Made by a program: the position numbers and the translations under genes | The notes under the pieces: generated by a model | Seen by the model: only the letters and a program-made list of their open reading frames with translations | What the model was told of the DNA's origin: nothing | Database searches by the model: none | Part shown: positions 9,555-18,562 of the stretch, piece after piece | How the letters are laid out: the number at the start of each line of letters is the position of its first letter | How positions within the stretch are numbered: the stretch's first letter is position 1 | Origin: Woeseiaceae bacterium | GTDB taxonomy: Bacteria > Pseudomonadota > Gammaproteobacteria > Steroidobacterales > Woeseiaceae | Length of the DNA stretch: 64,000 nucleotides | Assembly: GCA_028279985.1 (NCBI GenBank) | Contig: JANQMR010000016.1 | Location: forward strand, 62,001-126,000 | Direction of reading: 5' to 3'

Positions 9555-10871
9555 TCAGGTCGAAGGCGCCTCGTCCAGCAGGTCCGCAAGCGAGCGGTCG
9601 CCGATACGCTCACCGACCGCCCGGTCGAGTTCCGCGCCGATACCGTCGATGACGGCGGCCCACCGCGGCGGCGCATGTGAGCCCGTGTCGCCCCGGCTGC
9701 GAACGATGCCGACGATCTCCTCGAGCCGGATTCGTGCCGTCTCGCGCCCGGGTAATAGCTGTTCGTCCTCGTTCGAGGTCAGAAGCCCGCCGTCTTCGAG
9801 CGCCTGCATCACCGGCGCGATCGTCAAGGACGGGATCTCGAGCCTGTTGCTGAGTTGGCGCAGGTCGATCGTCGATTCGGGGTCCCTGAAAGCCTGGCCG
9901 ACGAGGTACATGATGTTCAGCGCCAGGCGTTCGCGCATCGAGTTCGACAGGTGCGGCTCGCGTCGGCCGAGACGCAGGTATTCGGGGTTCTGGAAATAGA
10001 ATGCGAGCTGCGCGCCGATCAACAAGACCATCCAGTTGGCGTACAACCACATCAGGGTCACGATGGCGATCGCGAAACTCGCGTACACGGCCTGCGTGCG
10101 CGCCGCCGTGACGATGAAAGTCGTGAAGATCAGCCCGATGCTCGCCCACATGAAGCCGCCCGCCAGCCCGCCGACCAAGGCCGAGGACAGTTTGACGCGG
10201 GTATTCGGAACGAAATGGTAGAGAAAGGTAAACACGGCCGCGACCAGCAGATAAGGCGTGAGCTTGCCGCTCGCCACGAACAGCGGCCCGACGAGTTCGT
10301 TGCTCAGCAACCATTGAACGATGCGGTCGTTTTGCAGGGCCGTCAGCGAACCCAGCGCGATCACGATCACGACCGGCCCGATCAGCAATACGAAGGCATA
10401 CTCGGTAAAGCGCCGGGCAAAGCTGCGTGACTTCGAGACGTACCAGACGTAGTTGAAGCTTTCCTCGACCTTTTGCACCATCGAGATGGCGGTGTAAATG
10501 AAAAAGGCGAGGCTGATGCCGCCCAGCACGCCGCCGTTGACGTTGTTCACCAGCCGCATCACGTTGTCGGTGATTTCGGCGCCCTTGTCGCCGAGCGGCT
10601 CGAGGATCAGGTACATCTGCGCTTCGAGCTGTTTGTGTATGCCGAAGCCCTTGAGCACCGAAAAGCTGAACGCAAGCAGCGGCACCACGGACAACAGCGT
10701 CGTGTAGACCAGGCTCATCGCGCGCAAGGTCAGTTGGCCGGAAACGAGATCGCGGACGACGGCGTACAGGTAACGAATCGCCCCGCCCAGGATGCGGCCG
10801 CCCAGGCCGTAGCGGCTGAGCGCATCGCCCCAGACCAGACCGTTTATTCGTTCTACGGGATTGAAGGCCAT
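9555..10871 (-). CDS. YihY/UPF0761 inner-membrane protein with C-terminal winged-helix extension
   Basis: A 438-residue protein. About residues 40-290 hold six or so membrane segments of the YihY/BrkB family (MSLVYTTLLSVVPLLAFSFS, WMVLLIGAQLAFYFQNPEY). Residues ~310-430 are soluble and resemble a winged-helix domain (LRQLSNRLEIPSLTIAPVM, LEDGGLLTSNE) as in the longer form of the family. Function is uncertain; the old name RNase BN is wrong for this family. It is convergent with pmbA and divergent from the cobalamin-binding-like gene. Confidence 0.88.
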   Translation of the reverse strand: MAFNPVERINGLVWGDALSRYGLGGRILGGAIRYLYAVVRDLVSGQLTLRAMSLVYTTLLSVVPLLAFSFSVLKGFGIHKQLEAQMYLILEPLGDKGAEITDNVMRLVNNVNGGVLGGISLAFFIYTAISMVQKVEESFNYVWYVSKSRSFARRFTEYAFVLLIGPVVIVIALGSLTALQNDRIVQWLLSNELVGPLFVASGKLTPYLLVAAVFTFLYHFVPNTRVKLSSALVGGLAGGFMWASIGLIFTTFIVTAARTQAVYASFAIAIVTLMWLYANWMVLLIGAQLAFYFQNPEYLRLGRREPHLSNSMRERLALNIMYLVGQAFRDPESTIDLRQLSNRLEIPSLTIAPVMQALEDGGLLTSNEDEQLLPGRETARIRLEEIVGIVRSRGDTGSHAPPRWAAVIDGIGAELDRAVGERIGDRSLADLLDEAPST

Positions 10872-11021
10872 AGTTCCGCGGCAGGCGGTATTTGGTGTCT
10901 GTCGACGTCTGTTTCCACCGTCCTGCCGGGCCCGATTGTACCTGTTGAACTCGGCGGACAGGCTGGATATCGATCACAGACTTGCCGCAAAATGCCAGGC
11001 CCGACACAGAGGCTGACCGCG

Positions 11022-11873
11022 ATGTCCCGTGACGATACGTATCCGAGCCGAATCGTCTGCATGACCGAAGAGACCACCGAGGCCTTGTACTTGCTGGACG
11101 AAGACTGGCGCATCGCCGGCATCTCGGGTTTTACGGTGCGCCCGCCCAGGGCACGCAAGGAAAAACCCAAGGTCTCGGCTTTCATCAGCGCCAAGATCGA
11201 CAAGATACTCGCGCTCGAGCCGGATCTCGCATTGGGTTTCTCGGACATGCAGGCCGACATTGCCGCCGATTTGATCCGCCGCGGCGTGGCCGTGCACGTC
11301 TTCAACCACCGCTCGGTGGCCGGGATACTGGCGATGATCCGGACCCTGGGCGGCCTGATCGGCGTTACCGAAAAGGCCGAGCGGCTGGCGGCCTCGCTGG
11401 CGCAGAACGTCGAACGGATACGTAAGCGCTCGGCGGCCGCGGCGCCCAGGCCGCGGGTCTACTTCGAGGAATGGGACGAACCGCAAATCAGCGGCATCCG
11501 CTGGGTCTCGGAGCTGGTTTCGATCGCCGGCGGCGACGACTGTTTTCCGGAGCTTGCGAGCGAGTCGCTGGGCAAGAACCGGATCATCGCCGACCCCGGC
11601 GAGGTCGTCGAGCGCGCGCCCGACATCATCATCGGTTCCTGGTGCGGCAAGAAGTTTCGGCCCGAGCGTGTCGCTGCACGTCCGGGCTGGGATGCGATCC
11701 CGGCCGTTCGGGACGGGGAAGTCCACGAGGTCAAATCGGCCGTCATCCTGCAACCGGGTCCCGCCGCGCTGACCGACGGCGTCGCCGAACTCGAACGTAT
11801 TATCCGTAACTGGCAGTCCCGCCGAACAGGAAACCAGGCGTCTGTCACCAATTCCTCAGATTCCCGTTCGTGA
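11022..11873 (+). CDS. cobalamin-binding-like periplasmic-binding-fold protein without signal peptide
   Basis: A 283-residue protein of the BtuF/FecB substrate-binding fold (COG0614). Motifs: RIVCMTEETTEALYLL, GISGFTVRPPRARKEKP, and the ABC-type DLALGFSDMQADIAADL. The start MSRDDTYPS has AGAGG about 10 nt upstream. An alternative ATG at 10992 adds ten polar residues. Neither form has a signal peptide or lipobox, and there is no transporter gene nearby. This family branch is widely annotated as cobalamin-binding protein but acts in no known ABC system. It is probably cytoplasmic; ligand unknown. Confidence 0.75.
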   Translation: MSRDDTYPSRIVCMTEETTEALYLLDEDWRIAGISGFTVRPPRARKEKPKVSAFISAKIDKILALEPDLALGFSDMQADIAADLIRRGVAVHVFNHRSVAGILAMIRTLGGLIGVTEKAERLAASLAQNVERIRKRSAAAAPRPRVYFEEWDEPQISGIRWVSELVSIAGGDDCFPELASESLGKNRIIADPGEVVERAPDIIIGSWCGKKFRPERVAARPGWDAIPAVRDGEVHEVKSAVILQPGPAALTDGVAELERIIRNWQSRRTGNQASVTNSSDSRS

Positions 11874-11956
11874 CGCTGGTCGTAGCGGCTCGCGAACGGT
11901 GATCGGTCATCAACCAAGGCTACGGTTGCTCAAATCCCCCCGACAACCCGTGGCCA

Positions 11957-12895
11957 TCATCCGGTCAAACGCTTCAACGCCTCCCGATAACGTGCCGCGG
12001 TCTGCAACAGCACCGCTTCCGGCAACTCCGGCCCCGGCGGCGTCTTATCCCAGCTCAAGGTCTCGAGATAATCGCGGACGAATTGTTTGTCGAAGCTCGG
12101 CGGACTGGCGCCGACGGCGTACCGATCAACCGGCCAGAAGCGCGACGAGTCCGGCGTCAGCACTTCGTCGATCAGGTACAGGTGGCCTTCGCGATCGAGG
12201 CCGAACTCGAATTTGGTATCGGCGATGATGATGCCGCGCTCCAGCGCGTAGGCCGCCGCGCGTTCGTAAATCTCGATCGACACGTCGCGAACGCGTGCCG
12301 CGAGCTGTTCGCCGATGACGTCCTGCACGTCCCTGAAACGAATGTTCTCGTCGTGTCCGCCGATCTCGGCTTTGCTGGACGGCGTGAACAGCGTCCGGGG
12401 CAGCTTGCCGGCCTGTTCCAGACCGGGGGGCAGCGCGATGCCGCAGAGGCTGCCGTCGTTCACATAGTCATGCCAGCCGGAGCCGGCCAGGTATCCGCGA
12501 ACGACCGCTTCGACGGGCAGCGGCTTGAGCCGCTTGACGACCAGGGAACGATCCCGCAGCGCTTCGGCGAGCGCGGGGTCGTCGACCACGTCGTCGACGG
12601 TCAGCTCGGTGAGCTGATTGTCGATCAGGTCTGCCATCATCCGGAACCAGAACAGCGATATGCGGGTGAGTATCCCGCCCTTGCCCGGTATCGGGTCGGG
12701 TAATACGACGTCGAAGGCCGACAGGCGATCGCTGGTGACGATCAACAGGTAATCGTCGCTGACGGCGTAGATGTCGCGGACCTTGCCCCGACCGATCAGG
12801 GGCAGGTTGGGTATGTTCGATTCGAAGAGTGCTTCGGCGCTGGTCACGGAGATCGTCACTGATACTGGCGCGCGGCCCGGACGGGACACGATCAT
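11957..12895 (-). CDS. purC: phosphoribosylaminoimidazole-succinocarboxamide synthase PurC
   Basis: SAICAR synthase joins CAIR and aspartate with ATP in purine synthesis. The 312-residue form is the longer type (about 300 residues, as in yeast Ade1). Motifs are [21 protein letters not shown], split near residues 33-53, [13 protein letters not shown], and [12 protein letters not shown]. The ATG at 12895 gives a short extra leader (MIVSRPGR); a downstream GTG is possible. It stands alone, convergent with the preceding gene. Confidence 0.96.
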   Translation of the reverse strand: MIVSRPGRAPVSVTISVTSAEALFESNIPNLPLIGRGKVRDIYAVSDDYLLIVTSDRLSAFDVVLPDPIPGKGGILTRISLFWFRMMADLIDNQLTELTVDDVVDDPALAEALRDRSLVVKRLKPLPVEAVVRGYLAGSGWHDYVNDGSLCGIALPPGLEQAGKLPRTLFTPSSKAEIGGHDENIRFRDVQDVIGEQLAARVRDVSIEIYERAAAYALERGIIIADTKFEFGLDREGHLYLIDEVLTPDSSRFWPVDRYAVGASPPSFDKQFVRDYLETLSWDKTPPGPELPEAVLLQTAARYREALKRLTG

Positions 12896-13011
12896 CGCCG
12901 TTCACCGTCGCGGAGGCAAGCAAGCGGGCCCGGCAAGACGGCGGTAAGGACGGTTAACAGGCCCCGGCACAGACGGTAGGATGCGGTTTCCGGCGCACGG
13001 CGGGAATCGGA

Positions 13012-13842
13012 TTGTACTGGGGCAAAATCATCGGCACCCTGGCAGGGCTTGCGACGCTGAAACCCGCGCTGGCACTGCTCGGCCTGATTCTCGGCCATCA
13101 GTTCGACCGCGGTTACGCCCGGCGCTACGGTGCGCAAGGACATGCGCAAGGGCATGCGCAAGGATATGCGCAAGGGCAATGGGACAACATCGCAGGCAAG
13201 TTCTCCGAAGGTTTCCTCGAAGCCCTGTTCGGGACGATGGGTCATCTCGCCAAGAGCGACGGGCGCGTCAGCGAGGACGAGATCAGGGCGGCGAGGGCGG
13301 TGATGTATCGGCTGGGTCTGCGGCCGGGCCAGACGCGCCGGGCGATCGACTGGTTCGACGCCGGCAAGTCACCGGTCTATCCGCTGGAACGAACGATCCG
13401 GGCGCTAAGGCGCGGCCACGCCCGCCGGCAGGAGACCCGCAGGCTGTTCCTGAGACTCCTGCTCGAAGTGTCGCTGGCGAAACATCGCCTGCATCCGCGC
13501 GAGCGTTCGCTGATCTGGACCGTTTGTACCGGGCTCGACATCGGCCGTGTCGAGCTCGCACAGCTCGAGGCGATGATACGCGCACAAAAGGGTTTTCGGC
13601 GATCGCCCGCCGGCAGCGCCGATACCGAGCGGGTGAAAACGGCCTATCGTACTCTGGGGGTCGCCGAGACTGCCGACAACGACGAAGTGAAACGGGCTTA
13701 CCGCCGTTTGATGAACCGCAATCATCCGGACAAGATTGCAGCCAGCGATCCGGACACGGCGGAAATCGAGGCGGCGCAGAGAAAGACCCGGGAGATCCGC
13801 GCGGCTTACGAGCTGCTCAAGGCGCGTCGCGCCATCCGATAG
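13012..13842 (+). CDS. djlA: co-chaperone DjlA (TerB-like plus J domain)
   Basis: A 276-residue membrane-anchored DnaJ-like protein. The N-terminus YWGKIIGTLAGL with a hydrophobic stretch and GLILGHQFDR matches DjlA. The middle (about residues 75-190) is a TerB-like helical domain. The C-terminal J domain (about 205-276) has the HPD motif in MNRNHPDKIAAS. The start is TTG, chosen because MYWGKIIG aligns with the family N-terminus and GGGA lies about 7 nt upstream. The linker holds four in-frame 12-bp repeats encoding AQGH, AQGH, AQGY, AQGQ. DjlA stimulates the ATPase of DnaK. Confidence 0.93.
   Translation: MYWGKIIGTLAGLATLKPALALLGLILGHQFDRGYARRYGAQGHAQGHAQGYAQGQWDNIAGKFSEGFLEALFGTMGHLAKSDGRVSEDEIRAARAVMYRLGLRPGQTRRAIDWFDAGKSPVYPLERTIRALRRGHARRQETRRLFLRLLLEVSLAKHRLHPRERSLIWTVCTGLDIGRVELAQLEAMIRAQKGFRRSPAGSADTERVKTAYRTLGVAETADNDEVKRAYRRLMNRNHPDKIAASDPDTAEIEAAQRKTREIRAAYELLKARRAIR
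13131..13178 (+). repeat. 12-bp tandem repeat x4 inside djlA
   Basis: Four copies of TGCGCAAGGRYA begin at 13131, 13143, 13155 and 13167. They are in frame and encode a Gly/Gln/His linker between the membrane anchor and TerB-like domain. Confidence 0.9.
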
Positions 13843-13865
13843 GTGATTCTACAGACGCTACGATG

Positions 13866-13910
13866 GTCATTTCAGTCCGTCATTTTCATAGTCATTTCCA
13901 TAATTATTTC
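13866..13910 (+). repeat. degenerate 12-13 bp tandem repeat upstream of rpe
   Basis: GTCATTTCAGTCC, GTCATTTTCATA and GTCATTTCCATA follow one another in the A+T-rich gap between djlA and rpe. The gap contains nothing else I can name. Confidence 0.55.
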
Positions 13911-13990
13911 GACAGTCTTTTCGATGGCCGTGCTGTGGGCCGCCGCCCCTTTCTGGGTTACATTCAGCGCTTGAGACCAAAGGAGTTTTC

Positions 13991-14665
13991 GTGAAGCCAC
14001 TGATCGCGCCTTCGATCCTTTCCGCCGACTTCGCGCGGCTCGGCGACGACGTGCGCGCCGTGCTCGACGCCGGCGCCGACATCGTGCACTTCGACGTCAT
14101 GGACAATCATTATGTGCCGAACCTGACCGTCGGTCCGTTGATTTGCGAGGCGCTTCGAAACGCCGGCATCGACGCGCCGATCGACGTTCACCTGATGGTC
14201 GAACCCGTCGACCGAATCGTTCCCGATTTCGCGCGGGCCGGCGCGAGCTACATCAGCTTCCATCCGGAGGCCAGCCGCCACGTGCACCGAACGCTCAGCC
14301 TGATCCGCGATCACGGTTGTCAGGCCGGACTGGCGTTCAATCCCGCGACGCCGCTGGACTGGCTCGACTTCGTGATCGAAGACGTCGACATGGTGTTGAT
14401 CATGTCGGTGAATCCCGGTTTCGGCGGCCAGACCTTCATCCCGTCGGCGCTGGACAAGCTCCGCCTGGCGCGCCGCAAAATCGAGGCCAGCGGCCGTGAC
14501 ATCCGGCTCGAGATCGACGGCGGCGTCAAGGTCGACAATATTGCCGAGATCGCGAGCGCCGGCGCCGATACCTTCGTTGCGGGATCGGCGATATTCGGCA
14601 GCGAGGATTATGCCGCGACCATCGCGGCGATGCATGCGGAGATCGCCGGGGTTGCCGGCACCTGA
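13991..14665 (+). CDS. rpe: ribulose-phosphate 3-epimerase
   Basis: A 224-residue TIM-barrel enzyme interconverting ribulose-5-P and xylulose-5-P in the pentose phosphate pathway. Signatures are [42 protein letters not shown] and LEIDGGVK. Starts with GTG, preceded by AAAGGAG 8 nt upstream. It would supply the route by which xylulose-5-P from the xylose locus enters central metabolism. Confidence 0.98.
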   Translation: MKPLIAPSILSADFARLGDDVRAVLDAGADIVHFDVMDNHYVPNLTVGPLICEALRNAGIDAPIDVHLMVEPVDRIVPDFARAGASYISFHPEASRHVHRTLSLIRDHGCQAGLAFNPATPLDWLDFVIEDVDMVLIMSVNPGFGGQTFIPSALDKLRLARRKIEASGRDIRLEIDGGVKVDNIAEIASAGADTFVAGSAIFGSEDYAATIAAMHAEIAGVAGT

Positions 14666-14790
14666 TCCGGCCGGAGCGCGCTTGTTCGACCGAAGGAGTC
14701 AAACGGCGTGCCGCGGCGGCAACTAAGACCGAACGACCGCAAGACCGCGTCCAGGGGCTCGTGTTTCGAGCGCCGCCTCTGAATGCCCGG

Positions 14791-14823
14791 AGCTTAATGC
14801 TTATAGCTTAATGCTTAGAGCTT
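14791..14823 (+). repeat. 14-bp tandem repeat covering the vfr stop codon
   Basis: AGCTTAATGCTTAT (14791-14804), AGCTTAATGCTTAG (14805-14818) and a partial AGCTT. The minus-strand vfr stop TAA (14815-14817) is inside the second copy, so the stop region is duplicated. Confidence 0.85.
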
Positions 14824-15468
14824 GCGGTTCGGTCTCGCGCCGTAGACCACAATGGTCTTGCCGCTCGCCGACACCAGCCCCTGTTCCTCCAGCACTTTCA
14901 GCACCCGGCCGGCCATCTCTCGCGAACAGCCGACGAGCCTGCTGAGCTCCTGGCGACTGACCTTGATCTGCATGCCGTCCGGGTGGGTCATGGCGTCGGG
15001 TTCGTTGCAAAGGTCCATGATCGCGTGTGCGACACGGCCGGTGACGTCGACGAAGGCCAGATCGCCGAGCTTGCGGTTGGTCCGGTCGAGCCGTGTCGCA
15101 AGCTGTGTGGCGAGTTCGAAGACCAGGCCGGGACTTTCACTGGCGATCTGGCGGAATCGCGGATAGGTCATCTCGGCAATCTCGCACTCGGTGCGGGTTC
15201 GCACCCAGGCGCTGCGGGTCGGCTGTTCGTAGAAAAGGCCCATTTCGCCGAAGAACTGTCCCTTGTTCAGGTACGCCAGCACCATCTCGTTGCCGTCTTC
15301 GTCCTCGATCATGACCTCGACCGAACCATCGACGATGTAATAGAGGACATCGGGAAGGTCGCCGGCGTGAATCATGACGGTCTTGGACGGGACGGTGCGG
15401 ACACGGCAGTAGCTCAGAAAGCGATTGATCGCCGGTACGTCGCTCAGGGTCTTCGCATTGGACTGCAT
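14815..15468 (-). CDS. vfr: cAMP receptor protein, Vfr/CRP type
   Basis: A 217-residue CRP-family activator. The cAMP pocket is conserved (FFGEMGLF and RSAWVRT), and the hinge residue Thr is followed by Asn instead of Ser/Thr. The helix-turn-helix SRQELSRLVGCSREMAGRVL and C-terminal SGKTIVVYGARP are close to CRP/Vfr. I chose MQSNAKT because GAGGGA lies 7 nt upstream; an ATG five codons earlier (15483) is possible. A palindrome ACGTTTTAAACGT lies about 30 nt upstream (15497-15509), possibly regulatory. It stands alone, convergent with rpe. Confidence 0.93.
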   Translation of the reverse strand: MQSNAKTLSDVPAINRFLSYCRVRTVPSKTVMIHAGDLPDVLYYIVDGSVEVMIEDEDGNEMVLAYLNKGQFFGEMGLFYEQPTRSAWVRTRTECEIAEMTYPRFRQIASESPGLVFELATQLATRLDRTNRKLGDLAFVDVTGRVAHAIMDLCNEPDAMTHPDGMQIKVSRQELSRLVGCSREMAGRVLKVLEEQGLVSASGKTIVVYGARPNRKL

Positions 15469-15592
15469 GGATAGGTCCCTCATCGCTCAAGCGTGTACGT
15501 TTTAAACGTTTTCGCCGAGAAGGGCAAGCTAAGTCCGTGTTTTGTCAGGAATCGTCAGCCGCCACAGATCACGGGCCGCGTTATAGACCGTG

Positions 15593-16237
15593 TCATAAAC
15601 GATAAGCCGTCGTCGTCATCAAGCGGGCCGTCAGGCGCATGAGCCCGATCACCGCGGGCGGCAGGCTGGCCGCGCCGGCCCGTACGGCATTGGCGCCATG
15701 TTCCGCCTCTTCGGCATGCATCCGGCGAACGATGGCCTGGCTGCGGCGATCGCCTTCGGGCAGTCGTTCGAAATGGCTTTCCAAGTGCTCGCAGACCTGG
15801 CTTTCGGTTTCGGCGATGAAGCCCAGGCTCCAGCGATCGCCGAGCAATCCGCTGGCGGTGCCGATGGCATACGACCCGGCGTACCAGAATGGCGTGAGCA
15901 GGCTCGGTCTAGCGTCCAGCTCGTCGAGACGCTGTTCACACCAGGCCAGATGATCGAATTCTTCACTGGCCGCCTGCTGCAGCTCCGCTTCGAGGGAACG
16001 GTCACGCGCTACCAGTGCGTGGCCCTGGTAGAGCCCTTGCGCCGCGACTTCTCCGGCGTGGTTGACGCGCATCAAACCGGCGGCATGCGCCTTTTCCTGC
16101 TCATCCAGCGGCTCGTCCGCGACGTCGGCGGCCGGATTGGGTCGGGCGGGCTGCCCCGCCGCGGTCGCCACCGTGCGCAGGGCATTGCCGAAACCGGAAA
16201 GCAGTCTGTCGATCGGTGTGAATTCCCTGTCCGGCAT
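15593..16237 (-). CDS. coq7: 2-polyprenyl-3-methyl-6-methoxy-1,4-benzoquinone monooxygenase Coq7
   Basis: A 214-residue di-iron hydroxylase for the C6 step of ubiquinone synthesis. The iron ligands are visible as RVNHAGEVAAQGLYQGH, SEEFDHLAWC, ETESQVCEHLESH and HAEEAEHG. The start MPDREFTP fits family length; two ATGs just upstream add only 3-4 residues. Organisms with Coq7 usually lack UbiF, consistent with ubiH and a ubiI-like gene at 23-26 kb supplying the other ring hydroxylations. Confidence 0.95.
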   Translation of the reverse strand: MPDREFTPIDRLLSGFGNALRTVATAAGQPARPNPAADVADEPLDEQEKAHAAGLMRVNHAGEVAAQGLYQGHALVARDRSLEAELQQAASEEFDHLAWCEQRLDELDARPSLLTPFWYAGSYAIGTASGLLGDRWSLGFIAETESQVCEHLESHFERLPEGDRRSQAIVRRMHAEEAEHGANAVRAGAASLPPAVIGLMRLTARLMTTTAYRL

Positions 16238-16348
16238 ACCCGGCATCATAACCCGGCCGCCTGCGGCGGAAAACGGGGAACACGGCGGGCGCATCGGGTC
16301 GTGGAATCCCGCAGTGAGCCGCGGTTGCCGGTTCGGCCTCCGGTTTGG

Positions 16349-16381
16349 CAATCGGTTCGTCAATCGGTTCGTCAATCGGGT
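16349..16381 (+). repeat. 12-bp tandem repeat in the coq7-DUF481 intergenic region
   Basis: CAATCGGTTCGT repeats at 16349 and 16361 with a partial third copy. It lies between two divergent genes, where promoters would be expected. Confidence 0.85.
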
Positions 16382-16473
16382 GGAATTGCATCCGGTGCTC
16401 GCAGACCGCATGTGGCCTTGGGTATACTCCGCTGCCGTTTGCCGCGGGCGCCGCGTGTTCCAGGAGTTCCACC

Positions 16474-17196
16474 ATGCGTTTTCGCAATCTGTTCGTGTCG
16501 GCTGTCCTGTGTGCGGCGACGCCCGGTTTTGCTGCTGAAGAAGCGGAGGAGAAGCCGGATCCGCTATCCGGCAGCATCAAGGTCGGTTATCTGTCGACGA
16601 CCGGCAACACGAAAACGACAAGCCTGAACTCGTCCGCCAACACGAAGTATGAGACCGGCCGCTGGCAGCACGATCTTTATCTCGCCGCGATACAGGCCAG
16701 TGAAGAGGAGAAGACGACGGCGGAGTCCTACGAGCTTCGCTTGACGAGCGGTTGGGACGTCACCGAAAAGGATTTCGTGTTCGGCCGTCTCAACTGGCGC
16801 AAGGACCGCTTCGGCGGCTTCGACACCCAGTTCTCGCAAACGCTCGGATACGGACGCAAGCTCCTGGAAACCGGCGCGCATGCGCTGAACCTGGATCTCG
16901 GCGCCGGTGCGCGGCGATCGGAGGATCAGAACGGGGTCAGCGAGAGCGAGACGATTCTGACGGGCGGGATGGACTACAAGTGGCAGTTCTCGGAAACGGC
17001 GGAATTCAGCCAGGTCATCGCCGTCGAGGTCGGCGACGACAATACCTTCAGCGAATCGGTAAGCTCGGTCAAAACGACGCTGATCGGCGCCTTCGCCCTG
17101 GTGCTGTCTTACACCGTCCGGAACAACAGCGACGTGCCCGCGGGCACCGAGAAGACCGATACCCGGACTGGCATATCGCTACAATACGACTTCTAG
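16474..17196 (+). CDS. DUF481 (YdiY-like) outer-membrane protein
   Basis: A 240-residue protein with a signal peptide (MRFRNLFVSAVLCAATPGFA) and an AGGAG box 7 nt before the ATG. The mature part has alternating beta-strand patterns and family features (KVGYLSTTGNTKTTSL, YKWQFSETAEF), ending ISLQYDF with a terminal Phe as in outer-membrane barrels. DUF481 members are predicted salt-induced outer-membrane barrels; function unknown. Confidence 0.85.
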   Translation: MRFRNLFVSAVLCAATPGFAAEEAEEKPDPLSGSIKVGYLSTTGNTKTTSLNSSANTKYETGRWQHDLYLAAIQASEEEKTTAESYELRLTSGWDVTEKDFVFGRLNWRKDRFGGFDTQFSQTLGYGRKLLETGAHALNLDLGAGARRSEDQNGVSESETILTGGMDYKWQFSETAEFSQVIAVEVGDDNTFSESVSSVKTTLIGAFALVLSYTVRNNSDVPAGTEKTDTRTGISLQYDF

Positions 17197-17301
17197 GCAG
17201 CCCCGGGTCTTGCCGGTTATCAATCGATAATCAATTGAAAAATATGAAAATTTCCGGGCCGGTTCCATCGGCCGGCAGTCGTCTCCGAGGCCCCGGACCG
17301 T

Positions 17302-17330
17302 TTGCAATGAGCGGTTTCCTCGCGTAATAT
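17302..17330 (+). promoter_or_regulatory. probable rplM-rpsI promoter
   Basis: TTGCAA (17302-17307), 17-nt spacer, TAATAT (17325-17330). It predicts a leader of about 110 nt, room for the L13 autoregulation known in E. coli. Assigned by pattern only. Confidence 0.5.
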
Positions 17331-17446
17331 TCCGCGCCTTTCGCCGCTCTGCCCGGTAACCGGCCGGCGCGGAGGGCCGCTCGCGGCGGCATGAGGCAAA
17401 CGCCGTCCGCGCGACAACAACGGTTTCCTGCAGGAATCTTGAGATC

Positions 17447-17881
17447 ATGAAGACGTTTTCCGCCAAGCCGGGAGAGGTGCGGCGCGACTGGTACGTGGTG
17501 GATGCGACGGGCAAGACGCTCGGACGCCTTTCCACCGAAATCGCGCGGCGCCTGCGTGGCAAGCACAAGCCCGAGTACACGCCGCACGTCGATACCGGCG
17601 ACTACATCGTTGTCGTCAACGCCGGGAAAATCCGGGTGACCGGCAACAAGCTCAAGGACAAAATCTACCATCGCCATACCGGCTATATCGGCAACCTCAA
17701 GTCGACGTCGCTGGAGACCTTGCTCGAGGAGACGCCCGAGCGGGCCTTGCAGTATGCGGTCAAAGGCATGCTGCCGCGCGGTCCGCTGGGACGCAGGATG
17801 TTTTCGAAGCTCAGGGTGTTCGCAGGCGCGGAGCACGATCACGCGGCGCAGCAGCCGATTCCGTTGGAAGTCGAGGCCTGA
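17447..17881 (+). CDS. rplM: 50S ribosomal protein L13
   Basis: A 144-residue ribosomal protein, first gene of the conserved rplM-rpsI operon. Starts [15 protein letters not shown]; contains [32 protein letters not shown] and [16 protein letters not shown], all typical of L13. rpsI follows after 31 nt. Confidence 0.99.
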   Translation: MKTFSAKPGEVRRDWYVVDATGKTLGRLSTEIARRLRGKHKPEYTPHVDTGDYIVVVNAGKIRVTGNKLKDKIYHRHTGYIGNLKSTSLETLLEETPERALQYAVKGMLPRGPLGRRMFSKLRVFAGAEHDHAAQQPIPLEVEA

Positions 17882-17912
17882 CGGCGAATCTCACAGAAGC
17901 TGGAGCGCAGAG

Positions 17913-18302
17913 ATGAGTGAAACGTTTTATGGTACCGGCCGTCGAAAGACGTCGACTGCCCGGGTTTTCCTGATGCCGGGTACCGGCGACATCCGGGTCA
18001 ACAACCGGCCGCTGGACCGGTTTTTCGGCCGTAAGACGGCGCAAATGATCGTCCGTCAGCCGCTGGAGCTGATGAACCTGACCGACAAGCTCGACATACG
18101 CGTTACGGTCAGCGGCGGCGGAACCACGGGGCAGGCGGGCGCGATTCGCCACGGCCTGACCCGTGCGCTGATGGAGTACGACGAGGCCTTGCGATCGCCG
18201 CTCAGAAAGGCCGGCTTCGTGACCCGCGACGCACGTGAGGTCGAACGCAAGAAGGTCGGTTTGCGCAAGGCCCGCCGCGCTACCCAGTACTCGAAGCGCT
18301 AA
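17913..18302 (+). CDS. rpsI: 30S ribosomal protein S9
   Basis: A 130-residue protein starting [19 protein letters not shown] and ending in the basic tail [14 protein letters not shown], whose last residues contact P-site tRNA. GGAG lies 9 nt upstream of the ATG. Confidence 0.99.
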   Translation: MSETFYGTGRRKTSTARVFLMPGTGDIRVNNRPLDRFFGRKTAQMIVRQPLELMNLTDKLDIRVTVSGGGTTGQAGAIRHGLTRALMEYDEALRSPLRKAGFVTRDAREVERKKVGLRKARRATQYSKR

Positions 18303-18343
18303 AGCTAAAGAGTAACGCGCCCCGATTTTGGACGCGCGCAGCG

Positions 18344-18372
18344 CGCCCCGAAGGGGCGAGGGCCGTAGGCCC
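18344..18372. repeat. pair of short perfect hairpins (REP-like)
   Basis: CGCCCC-GAA-GGGGCG (18344-18358) is followed one base later by GGGCC-GTA-GGCCC (18360-18372). They sit between rpsI and tRNA-Gln. They may terminate or protect the ribosomal mRNA, or be a copy of a dispersed palindromic repeat. Confidence 0.65.
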
Positions 18373-18427
18373 GAGTCCATCCTGGTCCTTGGGGGTGATG
18401 ATCTGGATAATGATAGAAGTGCTTTCT

Positions 18428-18501
18428 TGGGGGATCGTCTAGCGGTAGGACTACGGACTCTGACTCCGTCAACCCAGGTTCGAATCCTGGTCCCCCAGCC
18501 A
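18428..18501 (+). tRNA. tRNA-Gln (anticodon CTG)
   Basis: A full cloverleaf of 74 nt. The acceptor TGGGGGA pairs with TCCCCCA; the anticodon stem ACGGA/TCCGT frames the loop CTCTGAC with anticodon CTG; the T loop is GGTTCGAATCC. CCA is encoded. Its last base is the first base of the terminator stem that follows. Confidence 0.97.
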
Positions 18502-18539
18502 AACAAAAAAGGAGCTCACTAGGGGCTCCTTTTTTGTTT
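18501..18539. terminator. bidirectional intrinsic terminator
   Basis: A perfect 15-bp stem: left arm 18501-18515 (AAACAAAAAAGGAGC), 9-nt loop, right arm 18525-18539. The A and T runs make it work for tRNA-Gln on the plus strand and rpiA on the minus strand. Confidence 0.9.
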
Positions 18540-18562
18540 CACGCCGGCCCTAACTCCAAACT

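Noticed and set aside
9555-10871. Ribonuclease BN name for the YihY protein
   Set aside because: RNase BN is ElaC; YihY is not a nuclease.
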